Positions 15,679 through 25,245 of a DNA stretch of 64,000 nucleotides are shown in pieces. Within the stretch, counting starts at the first letter, position 1, and every line of letters begins with the position of its first letter. The notes under the pieces were generated by a model, which did not search any database, was not told the DNA's origin, and was given only the letters and a program-made list of their open reading frames with translations. Position numbers and translations under genes: made by a program. The DNA is from Phycisphaeraceae bacterium (GTDB lineage: Bacteria; Planctomycetota; Phycisphaerae; Phycisphaerales; Phycisphaeraceae), in assembly GCA_020851465.1 (NCBI GenBank), contig JADZCR010000016.1, forward strand, positions 1 through 64,000. The letters run 5' to 3'.

Positions 15679-17178
15679 ATGACAAGGATTAAAGCAAAAA
15701 CGTCGCCGTCCCTCTATTCTGAGCCAATCTCGTCTATATTGCCTGCCCCTATGGCTGTAACCCTTGCTTCTGATTTCGGCTCGTATCGACGGATATTCAT
15801 CGCATCTGCCCCGCTGGTGCTGTCACAGTCGGGTTTGATGTTGATGCATCTGACCGATCGCCTGCTCGTATCCTGGTATTCGACCGACGCCATCGCAGCG
15901 ATCGGGCCGGCCAGCATGCTTTTTTATGCACTTGCCGCCGTATTTCTCGGCATGGCTGGCTATACGACAACCTTCGTCGCACAGTATGTCGGTGCGGGAC
16001 GGTTCAGGCGGGTCGGGGCTGCCGTCTGGCAAGGGATTTATCTGGCACTGGCCGGAGGAATCCTGCTCGCACTGGTCTCGCTTGCTTCCGGGCCTGTGTT
16101 TCGACACATCGGTCACGCCTCGGCGATTGTGGAAATGGAGATAACCTTCTTTTCGATCATGTGCTGGGGAGCACCGCTTTTTCTCTTGTCCGCCACCCTT
16201 GCGGGGTTCTTCAGCGGACGACATGACAACGTGGTTATTGCTGCAGCGCAAATCCTCGGCCTGATCGCCAATGCGCTCTTCGCTTACGTCCTTATTTTTG
16301 GTCATTGGGGTATGCCGCGACTGGGAGTGACTGGCGCGGCGATGGCAACGGTCATCAGCCAGGGCGTGATCGTACTGGTGCTTGCCGTTGTGTATTTCAG
16401 CCGAGCAAACCGTGAAAAATTCGGCACGCTCGCCGATTGGCCGATCGACCTGTCTCTGTTAAGCCGTCTGCTGAAATACGGACTTCCCGCAGGTACACGA
16501 TTTTTTCTCGAATTGATCGTCTGGTTGTTGTTCCTCATCTTCATGGGACGGGTCGGCGAAGCGGAACTCGCCGCAACAAACATCGCGCAAGGACTCAACG
16601 GCATCGCCTTCTTTCCCACGATCGGTATCGGAATCGCCATCTCTGCGATGGTCGGCCAGGCGCAGGGCGCTAACCGGTCAGATCTGGCGGAACGGTGCGT
16701 GTGGCGCGGTCTGGCGGTAGCCGAAGTATGGATGCTGCTCTGCGTCGCGGTATTCCTCGCCATCCCGCACACTCTGGTCGATGTGTTCCATGAACACGGC
16801 GATGGAGCAGCATCCTTTGAGGAAGTGCTACGGGCGGGAGTCACCATTCTTCGCTTCGTCGCCCTCTACTGCGTGTTTGACGCATTCAACATCATTCTTC
16901 TCGGATCACTGCAAGGGGCCGGCGACACACGCTGGACGCTTGCAGCCTCAACCGTCATGCATATAGGTTTTCTGGCCGGCCTGGTCGTACTCGACCATTT
17001 TCATACAGGCGTCATGGGCATGTGGGGGTTTGTGTCGGCCTTCGTTTTCACCTACGCGACGGTCTGGCTCTTCCGGTTCCGCAGCGGGAAATGGAAAACC
17101 ATGCGCGTCATCGAGCACATGCCCGCGGAATTGGAAACATCACAAACGAAGATGCAGGAAGAAGCCGACCACGGGTAA
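15679..17178 (+). CDS. MATE family efflux transporter
   Basis: This membrane antiporter of about 500 aa belongs to the MATE family. It shows repeated hydrophobic helices throughout, two homologous halves, and typical early helices (APLVLSQSGLMLMHLTDRLL, then AIGPASMLFYAL). Such proteins export cationic drugs or metabolites using Na+ or H+ gradients. I chose the ATG at 15679, which has GAGG 5 nt upstream. The ATG at 15751 lacks a ribosome binding site but would remove a long hydrophilic leader. The frame also extends to 15547, without support. It is divergent from the ABC exporter across about 240 bp (15442-15678), in which I see no clear element. Confidence 0.9.
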   Translation: MTRIKAKTSPSLYSEPISSILPAPMAVTLASDFGSYRRIFIASAPLVLSQSGLMLMHLTDRLLVSWYSTDAIAAIGPASMLFYALAAVFLGMAGYTTTFVAQYVGAGRFRRVGAAVWQGIYLALAGGILLALVSLASGPVFRHIGHASAIVEMEITFFSIMCWGAPLFLLSATLAGFFSGRHDNVVIAAAQILGLIANALFAYVLIFGHWGMPRLGVTGAAMATVISQGVIVLVLAVVYFSRANREKFGTLADWPIDLSLLSRLLKYGLPAGTRFFLELIVWLLFLIFMGRVGEAELAATNIAQGLNGIAFFPTIGIGIAISAMVGQAQGANRSDLAERCVWRGLAVAEVWMLLCVAVFLAIPHTLVDVFHEHGDGAASFEEVLRAGVTILRFVALYCVFDAFNIILLGSLQGAGDTRWTLAASTVMHIGFLAGLVVLDHFHTGVMGMWGFVSAFVFTYATVWLFRFRSGKWKTMRVIEHMPAELETSQTKMQEEADHG

Positions 17179-17215
17179 AGCGCAGCCGATCCGGCGAGAC
17201 GCCACCCGTGAAACT

Positions 17216-18421
17216 TCAGACCGCTCCCGGCTGCGGCGCGTGGACCGGGTTGATCACTGCACGGTTGGCGTCGGCGGTGATTTTGAGCATCCGTCCCAAC
17301 GCCACCAGCGACCAGTGCTTGACTTGCGGATGGACCTTGACCTGATTCACCACGCGCCCCTCCGCCAGATTGTCCAGAACCCACAGCAGATGCGGCATAT
17401 CAATGCGGTACATCGTGGTGCAGAGACACTGACAGCCGCTGAGCATCTTCACATGAACCCCTCGCTTGGCGGCGGCGTTGGCGAGACGAAGAACCAGATG
17501 CACTTCCGTTCCGACGGCCCACCTGCTGCCCGGCGGTGAGGATTCGATCGCCTTGATGATGCCTTCGGTCGAGCCGGAAAGGTCCGCACGCTCCACCACA
17601 TCGTGCTGACACTCGGGATGGACGATCACCTTCACGTCCGGCCACTCGGCACGACTCGCATCAACGTGTTCAGGACGAAAGAGCTTGTGAACGCTGCAAT
17701 GCCCCTTCCATAGATAAAACGTGACACGACGAATTGCTTCCTCGTCATTGCCGCCAAGCCCTTCGGGAGCTTTGGGGTTCCAGACCACCATATCGCGGTC
17801 AACGTCAAAGCCCATCGCAGCAGCGGTATTTCGACCCAGATGTTGGTCGGGAATGAAAAGAATCTTGACGACTTCATTCGGCTTGAGCGGTGTCTCGCCG
17901 CCCTGCATCGCCCAGCGGAAAACCTTGTCGCAATTCGAGCTGGTGCAGACTGCGCCGCCGTTCTGACCGCAGAAACTCTTAATCGCGGCGGATGAATTCA
18001 TGTAGCAAATCGGAATCACGCGGGTATTAGTGCCTTCCAGCGCAGAGCGAATCTGCTCCCACGCATCCACCACTTCGTCGTAATCGGCCATGTCAGCCAT
18101 CGAACAGCCGGCGCCCATATCAGGCAGAATCACCTGAACATCATCGGGAGCCAGAATGTCCGCGCTCTCGGCCATGAAGTGAACACCGAGGAAAACAACA
18201 TATTTCGCGCCAACCTGTTTGACACGCTCAGCGGCGAGCTGGCTGAGCTTGAACGAATCACCCGTGAAATCAGCAAATTGGATGACTTCGTCCTGCTGGT
18301 AATGATGGCCGAGGATTACGACCTTGTCCGCGAGCATCTTTTTGCGCGCACCAATGGCGGCAGCGAGCTCTTCGGGACTCATTTTCGTGTAACGCTGAGG
18401 TAGAGGCGGTTGCCAAATCAT
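17216..18421 (-). CDS. nadA: Quinolinate synthase NadA
   Basis: NadA condenses iminoaspartate with dihydroxyacetone phosphate to quinolinate in NAD biosynthesis, using a [4Fe-4S] cluster. The 401-aa protein shows ILGHHYQQDEV near 37-46 and GCSMAD with Cys106. It also has cysteines near 242 (GHCSVH) and 330-334 (SGCQCLC), the regions expected for the other cluster ligands. VHPEC near 268 and MYRIDMPHLLW near 337 are also family-typical. The gene converges with the MATE gene 37 bp away. No nadB or nadC lies next to it. The length is at the long end of the family. Confidence 0.95.
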   Translation of the reverse strand: MIWQPPLPQRYTKMSPEELAAAIGARKKMLADKVVILGHHYQQDEVIQFADFTGDSFKLSQLAAERVKQVGAKYVVFLGVHFMAESADILAPDDVQVILPDMGAGCSMADMADYDEVVDAWEQIRSALEGTNTRVIPICYMNSSAAIKSFCGQNGGAVCTSSNCDKVFRWAMQGGETPLKPNEVVKILFIPDQHLGRNTAAAMGFDVDRDMVVWNPKAPEGLGGNDEEAIRRVTFYLWKGHCSVHKLFRPEHVDASRAEWPDVKVIVHPECQHDVVERADLSGSTEGIIKAIESSPPGSRWAVGTEVHLVLRLANAAAKRGVHVKMLSGCQCLCTTMYRIDMPHLLWVLDNLAEGRVVNQVKVHPQVKHWSLVALGRMLKITADANRAVINPVHAPQPGAV

Positions 18422-18648
18422 GCAAAAATTATAGTAGCGCCAAGTGCTGGGACAATGCCCGCGAAGAAAATCAAACCCCAGCTTGTCCCTTTAGTTTTCT
18501 CACGCTCCAAGTACTGCTCAAACTCTCTGCTCGATCACCCTGAACAGACAATCGGATTGCAAAATCGATCCGCAGTTTTTCAGAATTCCAGATTTGCTCT
18601 GCTCAGCCAGCAGGTTCTTTGAACGAGCTGGTGTTATCCTTGTTGCAT

Positions 18649-20046
18649 ATGCCCACCTTTCAAGGCGGCATGGAGTTCCCCCCGGGACGCACGATTCGCG
18701 TACCCGCGCCTCCGGAGACAATTCCGGCGCACGTCATCCGCTTGATATGCCACGAGCGTCCTGAAGTCATCGCGGGTCAGGTCGTGAGGCAATGTCAGGT
18801 GCTCCTGGCACCGTCGCATGTCGATTCAGCCTGCCACGTCAGTCCGGTGACGGGAACGGTTCGCCAGGTGCGCTCAATCAACACTTTCAGAGGGCCGGCT
18901 TTCGAGGTCACCATCGAACCGTCACTCACCAGCGTGCCCGCCCAACTTTCCGTCAAGCCCCCGGACGAACGCAAGCTCGATACGTGGCTCTCAGTGATGA
19001 AGCAGATCGGTCCGTGGAGCACACCCGATGGCGGCGTCGGGCTCATGGCGCAACTGGATGCAGCTCGTACCAACAAACCCGACACTGTAATCTGTGTCGG
19101 CCTCGATGCCTTCCCCCCCTACCCGGTTCGCAGCAGCATTCTGATCAGTTTTCCCGATGAGGCGGTGCTGGGCACCTTGATCATCGCGGAACTTGTCGGA
19201 GCATCGAATGTCATGATGCTTGCTGCCAGAACAGCCTCTGTGCTCGGACGATTGCGCAGCAGTTGCGCGAAATATAAAGTCCAGCTTCGCGGTGCCAGCG
19301 ATCTCTACCCAAGCGCCGACCCCACACTCGTCGCATGGTCCCACGCGCCCAAACACCGTAAGCTCCCACGAGGCGGCAACCCCGTTTCCTGCGGCTTGTT
19401 GATGATGACGCCTTGGTCCGCTGTCCGAATCGGACGATGGTTCACTCAAGGCAAACTCGATCTGGCTCGACCAATGATGATCGCCTGGCCGGAGCCTGAT
19501 ATTCCGATGACGCCCTCTTACGCTTTGGTCGGCCAACCGCTTGCTTCACTCGAACCGCGACTCGCCCAAGTGTTAACGGATAAACGACAACCCGTCGTCA
19601 TCGGCAACCCGATGACCGGACGTGACTTGGTGCTGCCTCTCGAAAATGACGTGCTGACAGCGGGCACGGCTACGTCGGTCTCTGAACAAACGGGAAAACC
19701 AGCGACCACACCAGGTGTAAATGCGCAGGATCAAACTGGACCAGCCAAAGCAATGCTCCAATATGAACCCGTCGTGCCGGAGGATGAACTGCTCATCACG
19801 GTATTGCCGAAGATCAATCTGCGTGCTGCTGAGCCGTGCATCTCCTGCGGCTGGTGTGCTGATGTCTGTCCGACACGCCTCCGGCCGATTCATTTGATGG
19901 AAATGGCACTGCGCGGCCGTAACGATCATCGTCTCGTCGATCAACTCAGTTGGTGTATCGATTGCGGGCTGTGTTCGCATGTGTGTCCGGTTTCGCTGCC
20001 GCTGGCGCAGACGTTGCGTGCCGCGGCGTCCAGTCCGCAAAGCTGA
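18649..20046 (+). CDS. RnfC-like protein with two [4Fe-4S] motifs
   Basis: This 465-aa protein has an N-terminal barrel-sandwich segment typical of RnfC (MEFPPGRTIRVP, then VLLAPSHVDSACHVSPVTG). Its C-terminus has two ferredoxin-type clusters, CISCGWCADVCP and CIDCGLCSHVCP. The middle aligns with the RnfC flavin/NADH region, but the usual GGAGFPT and GAECEPY signatures are not present: it reads GVGLMAQLDAA and CVGLDAFPPYP. It may therefore pass electrons without oxidising NADH. The next gene encodes an RnfD-like membrane protein, and no rnfA, B, E or G is seen. The start is uncertain: ATG 18670 has AAGG nearby, and TTG 18619 is also open. Confidence 0.7.
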   Translation: MPTFQGGMEFPPGRTIRVPAPPETIPAHVIRLICHERPEVIAGQVVRQCQVLLAPSHVDSACHVSPVTGTVRQVRSINTFRGPAFEVTIEPSLTSVPAQLSVKPPDERKLDTWLSVMKQIGPWSTPDGGVGLMAQLDAARTNKPDTVICVGLDAFPPYPVRSSILISFPDEAVLGTLIIAELVGASNVMMLAARTASVLGRLRSSCAKYKVQLRGASDLYPSADPTLVAWSHAPKHRKLPRGGNPVSCGLLMMTPWSAVRIGRWFTQGKLDLARPMMIAWPEPDIPMTPSYALVGQPLASLEPRLAQVLTDKRQPVVIGNPMTGRDLVLPLENDVLTAGTATSVSEQTGKPATTPGVNAQDQTGPAKAMLQYEPVVPEDELLITVLPKINLRAAEPCISCGWCADVCPTRLRPIHLMEMALRGRNDHRLVDQLSWCIDCGLCSHVCPVSLPLAQTLRAAASSPQS

Positions 20047-20073
20047 CGATATTCGCCACAGTCGCCTCTCTGA

Positions 20074-21285
20074 ATGAGATCAAAAATGTTTCTGTCGGCT
20101 CCAACCCATGACAGTAAACCGCCAACGAACGGCCCGCCGTGGCTTGGACCGATCCTGCACCGTACACAGATCGACATTCACTGGATGGCGGTCGCACTAG
20201 TCATGGTCGGATCGGGAATGATTTTCTTCGGTTGGCGCGGATTGGTGGAAGTCTGCGTCGTGGCACTGGTTTCATTCCTGACCTTTCTGCTCATCACGAT
20301 GGTGCTACATCTTCTCTGGGCCAAGCACACCAGCGATTCCATCCTTCACGCCATCGCGTTGAGCCTGTTGCTGGGCGTCATCCTTCCACCCATGACGGAT
20401 TTGACGGTGGGAATATTGTCCGCAGTGCTGCTCGGAGCGGTCATTCCGTTTGTCGGTCGTGCGCGACGGCTGCGACTGCATCCGGTCGCACTGGCACTGG
20501 TGTTCGCGTGGCTGCTCCCCACATTCGTTGCCGATCACGACCTGCACTCGCTTGAAGGAGCTCCCCAGGGATCCATCGAAGCGGTGCTACGGCCAGATCG
20601 CATCTTTATCGGCGACCTGCGCAACTATGTCGAAAGCAACAATACGATGGCTGAGCCTTGGTGGAATATCACCAACGCCGATCTACCTGACGCCGTAAGC
20701 CGCAACGATCCCGGCGTCCAGATGCTCAAAGAACGCAAGCGGATGCTTCAGGTCGATACGCTCATGGTCAATATGCTTCAAGCCGGAGAACTCTGCCGAC
20801 TCGAAGAAGTCCTGCTCGGATCGGTGCCCGGATCGATCGGCGGATCAAGCCGGGTGCTGATCATCCTATTGGGTGTTTATCTGATGTACCGGCGAATGGG
20901 TACGTGGCAGATACCGCTCATCGCTCTGCTTTCGGCTATCGCGGCTCTGCTCATCATGCCGCTGACTACAGGGGGGCCTGAAGCCGCGCGGGTAACCATC
21001 GTCGCTGAGCGGCTCTTTGCGCTGCCGCCGCGTGTCGCCATTACTTACGTGTCGTATTTCATCCTCGCGTCACCGCTGCCGCTGATTATGTTTCTGCTGG
21101 CACCGATGGCTGCGCCGATGTGCGGAACCGGACGGGCACTTTACGGCCTGATGATTGGAACCTTTACCATCGCTCTGCTTTGGGCGTTGGCCTCACCGCA
21201 GGCAGCGTACTTGAGCCTCGTCGCCGCAAGCCTGCTGAGCCGTCCGCTGGACGTGATGAAGCACAGCCCTTTCACAAAGTCATAG
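20074..21285 (+). CDS. RnfD/NqrB-like membrane protein
   Basis: This 403-aa polytopic membrane protein has about nine hydrophobic segments. The best family mark is LGSVPGSIGGSSRVLIILLG, then VYLMYRRMGTWQIPLI, which matches the RnfD segment normally written G-S-IGETS followed by LGGLYLL. The covalently flavinylated SGAT motif of RnfD/NqrB is not found. The corresponding place reads VDTLMVNML. A hydrophilic insert of about 90 residues (near 170-250) is unusual. It lies 27 bp after the RnfC-like gene on the same strand, so the two are probably co-transcribed and form a complex. An ATG at 20086 is an alternative start. Confidence 0.7.
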   Translation: MRSKMFLSAPTHDSKPPTNGPPWLGPILHRTQIDIHWMAVALVMVGSGMIFFGWRGLVEVCVVALVSFLTFLLITMVLHLLWAKHTSDSILHAIALSLLLGVILPPMTDLTVGILSAVLLGAVIPFVGRARRLRLHPVALALVFAWLLPTFVADHDLHSLEGAPQGSIEAVLRPDRIFIGDLRNYVESNNTMAEPWWNITNADLPDAVSRNDPGVQMLKERKRMLQVDTLMVNMLQAGELCRLEEVLLGSVPGSIGGSSRVLIILLGVYLMYRRMGTWQIPLIALLSAIAALLIMPLTTGGPEAARVTIVAERLFALPPRVAITYVSYFILASPLPLIMFLLAPMAAPMCGTGRALYGLMIGTFTIALLWALASPQAAYLSLVAASLLSRPLDVMKHSPFTKS

Positions 21286-21315
21286 TCGAAATGCTTTCGT
21301 CACGAAGCGACGTGT

Positions 21316-23166
21316 TCAAGCGGCACCCGCCAACTCGCGCACGCTCTTGTCAAAAGTTCCCACCATCGTCGTCAGCAGCGAGTAAACCACGATGCTGTGT
21401 ACGGCGACGGCGATCAGTCCCGCAAAAAGCAGACTGATCCTGCCTACACCCGGGTTATCGATAAACGACGCCAGGCTCCACGGATCGACCACCATTACCA
21501 AGCCGGTGGTCGGACTCAGAGCGTTCATCAACGCACCTACAACAGGAATCGAATCCGCTGCGGTCCAGCCGCAGAACCCGCCGACAGCCATCAAAGCTCC
21601 AATCAGCCCAACGCTCTTGGTTACCGCGCCGAGCACGCCCTTCGATGTGATGCTGCATCTCATACCCCAAACCACGCAGGTGGCGATGGCGGGCACAATC
21701 ACCATCGCCAGCAGGAGCGGCGCTTCGGGAAACATAAGCGATCCGCGTACCTGGATCGTGTTGCGATAGCGAGTCACTTCGACCTGCTGCCAGTGGAGTC
21801 GCTGACCAATGAAGGTATAGATCGCAAGCATCGTCACGGTAAGGACGGGGACAGAGAGCAGCATCGCCAGAAAACTGATGAGGCCGCGTAGTTTCCCCCA
21901 GAGGTAAAGCCGTGGTGTGATCGGCGTAGTGAGCAGGAGATCAAGCGTTCCATCCTCCCGTTCTCGACTCACGCTGCCGGCACTCATGTAGATCGCGATC
22001 AGCAGAATCACCACCAGCTCAGTCAGGAGCAGCGTCAGGATCGTGGTACGGAAGTCATAATCGGTCAGCATGCCTTTGTGTCGCAGGATGATGGCTCCGG
22101 CTGCGGCACCGAGCCCGATGACGATAAAGCCCCATCGCCCCAGCAGTGCAGCCGCGCGATTACCGCGAGTGCTCGCCTCTCGCCATGCGATGGGATTCGC
22201 CCACACGTCGCGAGGTTTACGGCGTCGTTCTCCGCCGGTTTCCAGACGCAGCCATCGGCCCATGACGCTCCGCCGAAACCAGCCCGGCTCACCTTGACCA
22301 AGCTGACGAATGCGCAATGCGCTCCACAACACAAGTACGAAACTGGCCAATGATGTCAGGCACGCAAAGGCAGCGAACGGGTAGCCCAGATAAAAGCGAA
22401 TCCATGCGGAGTGGTGCGCAATCAGTTCCGGCGGCGGTACGCGATAACGCGCAGCACCTAGCGTGGCTTCAAGCACCAACATCGGATGCAGCGGGGTCAA
22501 CACCGTGATGCCATCCACACCCACTGTCCAGCGGCCGCGGAGGATATAGGCATCAATCGCATAGCAGACCAACAGATAACCAATAATCGAGATGACAAAG
22601 AGGAAAACAGCCTTGCGCCCTCCGGCTCGAAGTACCGCCAGCGTGATCGCAACTGATCCGACCATCAGTGCCGAAAATCCGGCAATGCCGAAACTCACAA
22701 ACACCGCTCGGATCGGTACGCCGCCGAAGATGAGTAAAACGGCAAAGAGCGGTAATCCGCTGGCGAGCAGTGCCAGAACGAAATAAAGCCTCCCCAGCAG
22801 CGAGCCGAGCACGATCTGGAGATTCGACAGCGGTGTGGTCAGCAGAATGTTGTACGTTTTGCCGGACTGCTCGGCTGCGATTGCACCAGCCATGAAGACC
22901 GGCGCGATCAGACAGATCAGCAGAATCTGCGCGTAGCTGATGATGCTGAATATCTGCCCCCCTGCCTTCGCAAGCGCGGTGAGACTCTGAGTACCGCTGA
23001 GGCTGCCCGCGGTAAGCAACCCAAACAACACCACCGCGATGAGGGTTCCCAGATACCCCATCCGCACGAACAGGTGCCCCCTTCGCCGTGATGCGCCTTG
23101 CACAATCCGCACGAGCAGCGGATTGGCGGGGACCAGATAGTAGAGCCACTCATAGAACGCCGACAT
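21316..23166 (-). CDS. ABC-2 type transporter permease, duplicated
   Basis: This 616-aa membrane protein consists of two ABC-2 permease-like halves. The first (about 1-270) contains AAEQSGKTYNILLTTPLSN and the second (about 330-600) contains SREREDGTLDLLLTTPITP. This E-x(n)-G-T-x-x-L-L-L-T-T-P signature is typical of ABC-2/GldF-like permeases that work with a separate ATPase. About 12 membrane helices are expected. No ATPase gene is directly attached. The closest is lptB at 23364, divergent and of another type, so the partner must lie elsewhere. The substrate is unknown. Confidence 0.85.
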   Translation of the reverse strand: MSAFYEWLYYLVPANPLLVRIVQGASRRRGHLFVRMGYLGTLIAVVLFGLLTAGSLSGTQSLTALAKAGGQIFSIISYAQILLICLIAPVFMAGAIAAEQSGKTYNILLTTPLSNLQIVLGSLLGRLYFVLALLASGLPLFAVLLIFGGVPIRAVFVSFGIAGFSALMVGSVAITLAVLRAGGRKAVFLFVISIIGYLLVCYAIDAYILRGRWTVGVDGITVLTPLHPMLVLEATLGAARYRVPPPELIAHHSAWIRFYLGYPFAAFACLTSLASFVLVLWSALRIRQLGQGEPGWFRRSVMGRWLRLETGGERRRKPRDVWANPIAWREASTRGNRAAALLGRWGFIVIGLGAAAGAIILRHKGMLTDYDFRTTILTLLLTELVVILLIAIYMSAGSVSREREDGTLDLLLTTPITPRLYLWGKLRGLISFLAMLLSVPVLTVTMLAIYTFIGQRLHWQQVEVTRYRNTIQVRGSLMFPEAPLLLAMVIVPAIATCVVWGMRCSITSKGVLGAVTKSVGLIGALMAVGGFCGWTAADSIPVVGALMNALSPTTGLVMVVDPWSLASFIDNPGVGRISLLFAGLIAVAVHSIVVYSLLTTMVGTFDKSVRELAGAA

Positions 23167-23363
23167 GACAGGATGGTACCTGAGGAAAGGCTTAATGCGA
23201 CAGATTGGAATCTACAGAGCTTTTCTGAATATCAGGGTTCGATCTGATCGTGGTCCGTGAGGATGTCCCCGTCCTCATTTAACGCTGCCGCCGACGGGAC
23301 GCGGCTTTGGGCCTCCCGCTCTACTTGTCACGTCCTTACGCGCTTCCGTTATCATCTGGCCTG

Positions 23364-24101
23364 ATGTTCATTCTCAAGGCACAAAATCTAGTCAAGAAAT
23401 ACAGCGGGCGCACAGTCGTGGACCGTGTCTCGTTCGATGTTTCCGAAGGTGAGATTGTCGGCCTGCTCGGGCGCAACGGCGCTGGGAAAACCACGAGCTT
23501 CCGCATGACGATCGGCATGATCACTCCCGAAGCCGGCCAGGTGATCTTTAACGGTCAGGATGTTTCCAAGCTGCCGATGTATCAGCGGGCGCAGCGTGGG
23601 ATGGGATACCTGTCACAGGAACCAAGCATTTTTCAGCGGCTTACCGTCGAAGAAAACCTGATGGCGATCCTGGAGTTTCGGCCGCTCAACCGAGCGCAAC
23701 GCAAGCAACGTGCCGAAGAGCTTATGGCACAGTTCGGCCTCACAAAGCTGCGCACTCAGGATGCACGCACGCTTTCCGGCGGAGAACGTCGAAAACTTGA
23801 AATCGCCCGCTCTCTCATCACCGAGCCTTCGCTGATTCTGCTGGATGAGCCGTTCTCAGGCGTCGATCCCATCGCGGTCGAAGATCTCCAGAAAGAAATC
23901 CGCACGCTGCGCGACACACAGAAAATTGCGATGCTCGTGACCGACCATAACGTGCATCACATCCTCGCTGTGTGCGATCGTGTTTACGTGATTTTCGACG
24001 GCACCGTACGGGCGGAAGGAACACCCAAGGAAATCATCAACAATGACATGGTGCGAAAACTCTATCTGGGAAGCACCTTCAAGGGTGATGAGTTTGATTG
24101 A
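23364..24101 (+). CDS. lptB: LPS export ABC transporter ATPase LptB
   Basis: This 245-aa ABC ATPase energises lipopolysaccharide transport with LptF and LptG. Walker A is GRNGAGKTT (36-44), the signature is LSGGERRKLEIAR (near 137) and Walker B is LILLDEPFSGVD (near 157). The switch His lies in VTDHNVH. The sequence GYLSQEPSIFQRLTVEENL and the C-terminal YLGSTFKG are characteristic of LptB rather than general ABC ATPases. I took ATG 23364 (MFILKAQNL), because the longer frame from 23307 adds a non-family tail. The 197 bp upstream (23167-23363) show no clear motif. lptC, F and G are not in the window. Confidence 0.95.
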   Translation: MFILKAQNLVKKYSGRTVVDRVSFDVSEGEIVGLLGRNGAGKTTSFRMTIGMITPEAGQVIFNGQDVSKLPMYQRAQRGMGYLSQEPSIFQRLTVEENLMAILEFRPLNRAQRKQRAEELMAQFGLTKLRTQDARTLSGGERRKLEIARSLITEPSLILLDEPFSGVDPIAVEDLQKEIRTLRDTQKIAMLVTDHNVHHILAVCDRVYVIFDGTVRAEGTPKEIINNDMVRKLYLGSTFKGDEFD

Positions 24102-24230
24102 GTGTGTCAGGGTGATTCGGAGCGACGAAACCTTTTCCAACCGCTCAGATAGCCTGAGACGCCAAGGCATGCGTATGACTTCTGATTGCCGTCTGATCCA
24201 CAGCAATAAGCCGAGCAAACCGAGTCAACC

Positions 24231-25160
24231 ATGAGTTTCAAGCGCAGCCCCGCGAGTAAACGCATGTCGCGCGGGCATATCCCCGCCGAGCTGACCGACG
24301 CCCAGCGAGGCGTGCGGCTCCAGCGAGTCATCGCCGATTCGGGTGTCGCTTCACGCCGTGATGCGGAAGCCTTGATCGCCCAGGGCAGGGTGACCGTCAA
24401 CGGCAAGGTGGTCAGCGCGCTGCCCGCATGGGTTGATCCATTCAAGGATCGCATTGAAGTGCGCGGCGTGCCGATCCCCAGACCCGTGCGTTCCGGTGGC
24501 GATCAAAGCAGCGCAAAGCACAATCATATTTACGTCATCCTCAATAAACCTCGCCGGGTGATTTCCACCAGTCGAGACGATATCGGTCGCGCAAGCGTGG
24601 TGGACCTTGTTGATCTGCCTGACAACATGGCACGGCGTATTTTTCCCGTCGGACGACTCGACGCGGACTCGACCGGACTGATCCTGCTGACTAATGACGG
24701 CGAGTTGGCGAATCGGCTCACCCACCCGCGCTATGAAATCAGCAAGGAATATGTGGTTTCCATCCGAGGGCATCTGACCCCGGAGGATGTGGAGAAGCTC
24801 AAGCGCGGAATCTTTCTTGCCCATCCGGTGAAGAAAAACCGAAGTACGAAACCCGGAGGTAAGGGCGAGAACGACGATCTGCCGGGGGTGAAGGTAAAAA
24901 AGGCCGCGATGTCTGAAGTCCGATTTCTCGGTCACGATCGTGATGAACAGCGCGGCGACCGCACGCAACTGCGCATCACGCTCCGCGAAGGTCAGAACAG
25001 AGAAATCCGACGCCTCATCGCACGATTAGGCTATAACGTCCGCCGACTTCAGCGCGTCGCCATCGGCCCCATCCAGCTCAAGGGACTCGCTCCCGGTGCG
25101 TGGCGGTTGCTCAGCGGTATCGAGATCAACCGGCTCAAGCGAGCAGCGGGCTTGAAATAG
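24231..25160 (+). CDS. rluB: RluB/RsuA-family pseudouridine synthase
   Basis: This 309-aa enzyme isomerises a uridine in 23S (or 16S) rRNA. An S4 RNA-binding domain (RLQRVIADSGVASRRDAE, near 29-85) is followed by the catalytic domain. The latter has GRLDADSTGLILLTNDG near 141-157, whose first Asp is catalytic, and LREGQNREIRRL near 243. A Lys/Gly-rich insert near 205-225 (RSTKPGGKGENDD) is unusual but lies at a loop position. The choice between RluB, RluE and RsuA is by general similarity only. It lies 129 bp after lptB on the same strand. Confidence 0.88.
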   Translation: MSFKRSPASKRMSRGHIPAELTDAQRGVRLQRVIADSGVASRRDAEALIAQGRVTVNGKVVSALPAWVDPFKDRIEVRGVPIPRPVRSGGDQSSAKHNHIYVILNKPRRVISTSRDDIGRASVVDLVDLPDNMARRIFPVGRLDADSTGLILLTNDGELANRLTHPRYEISKEYVVSIRGHLTPEDVEKLKRGIFLAHPVKKNRSTKPGGKGENDDLPGVKVKKAAMSEVRFLGHDRDEQRGDRTQLRITLREGQNREIRRLIARLGYNVRRLQRVAIGPIQLKGLAPGAWRLLSGIEINRLKRAAGLK

Positions 25161-25245
25161 CGCATCCTGTTCATCGCCCTCTCAGCGCATCGCCAGAACG
25201 GATCAACTCCTCTAATATATTGCTTCTTCCTCAACGAGAAACAAC

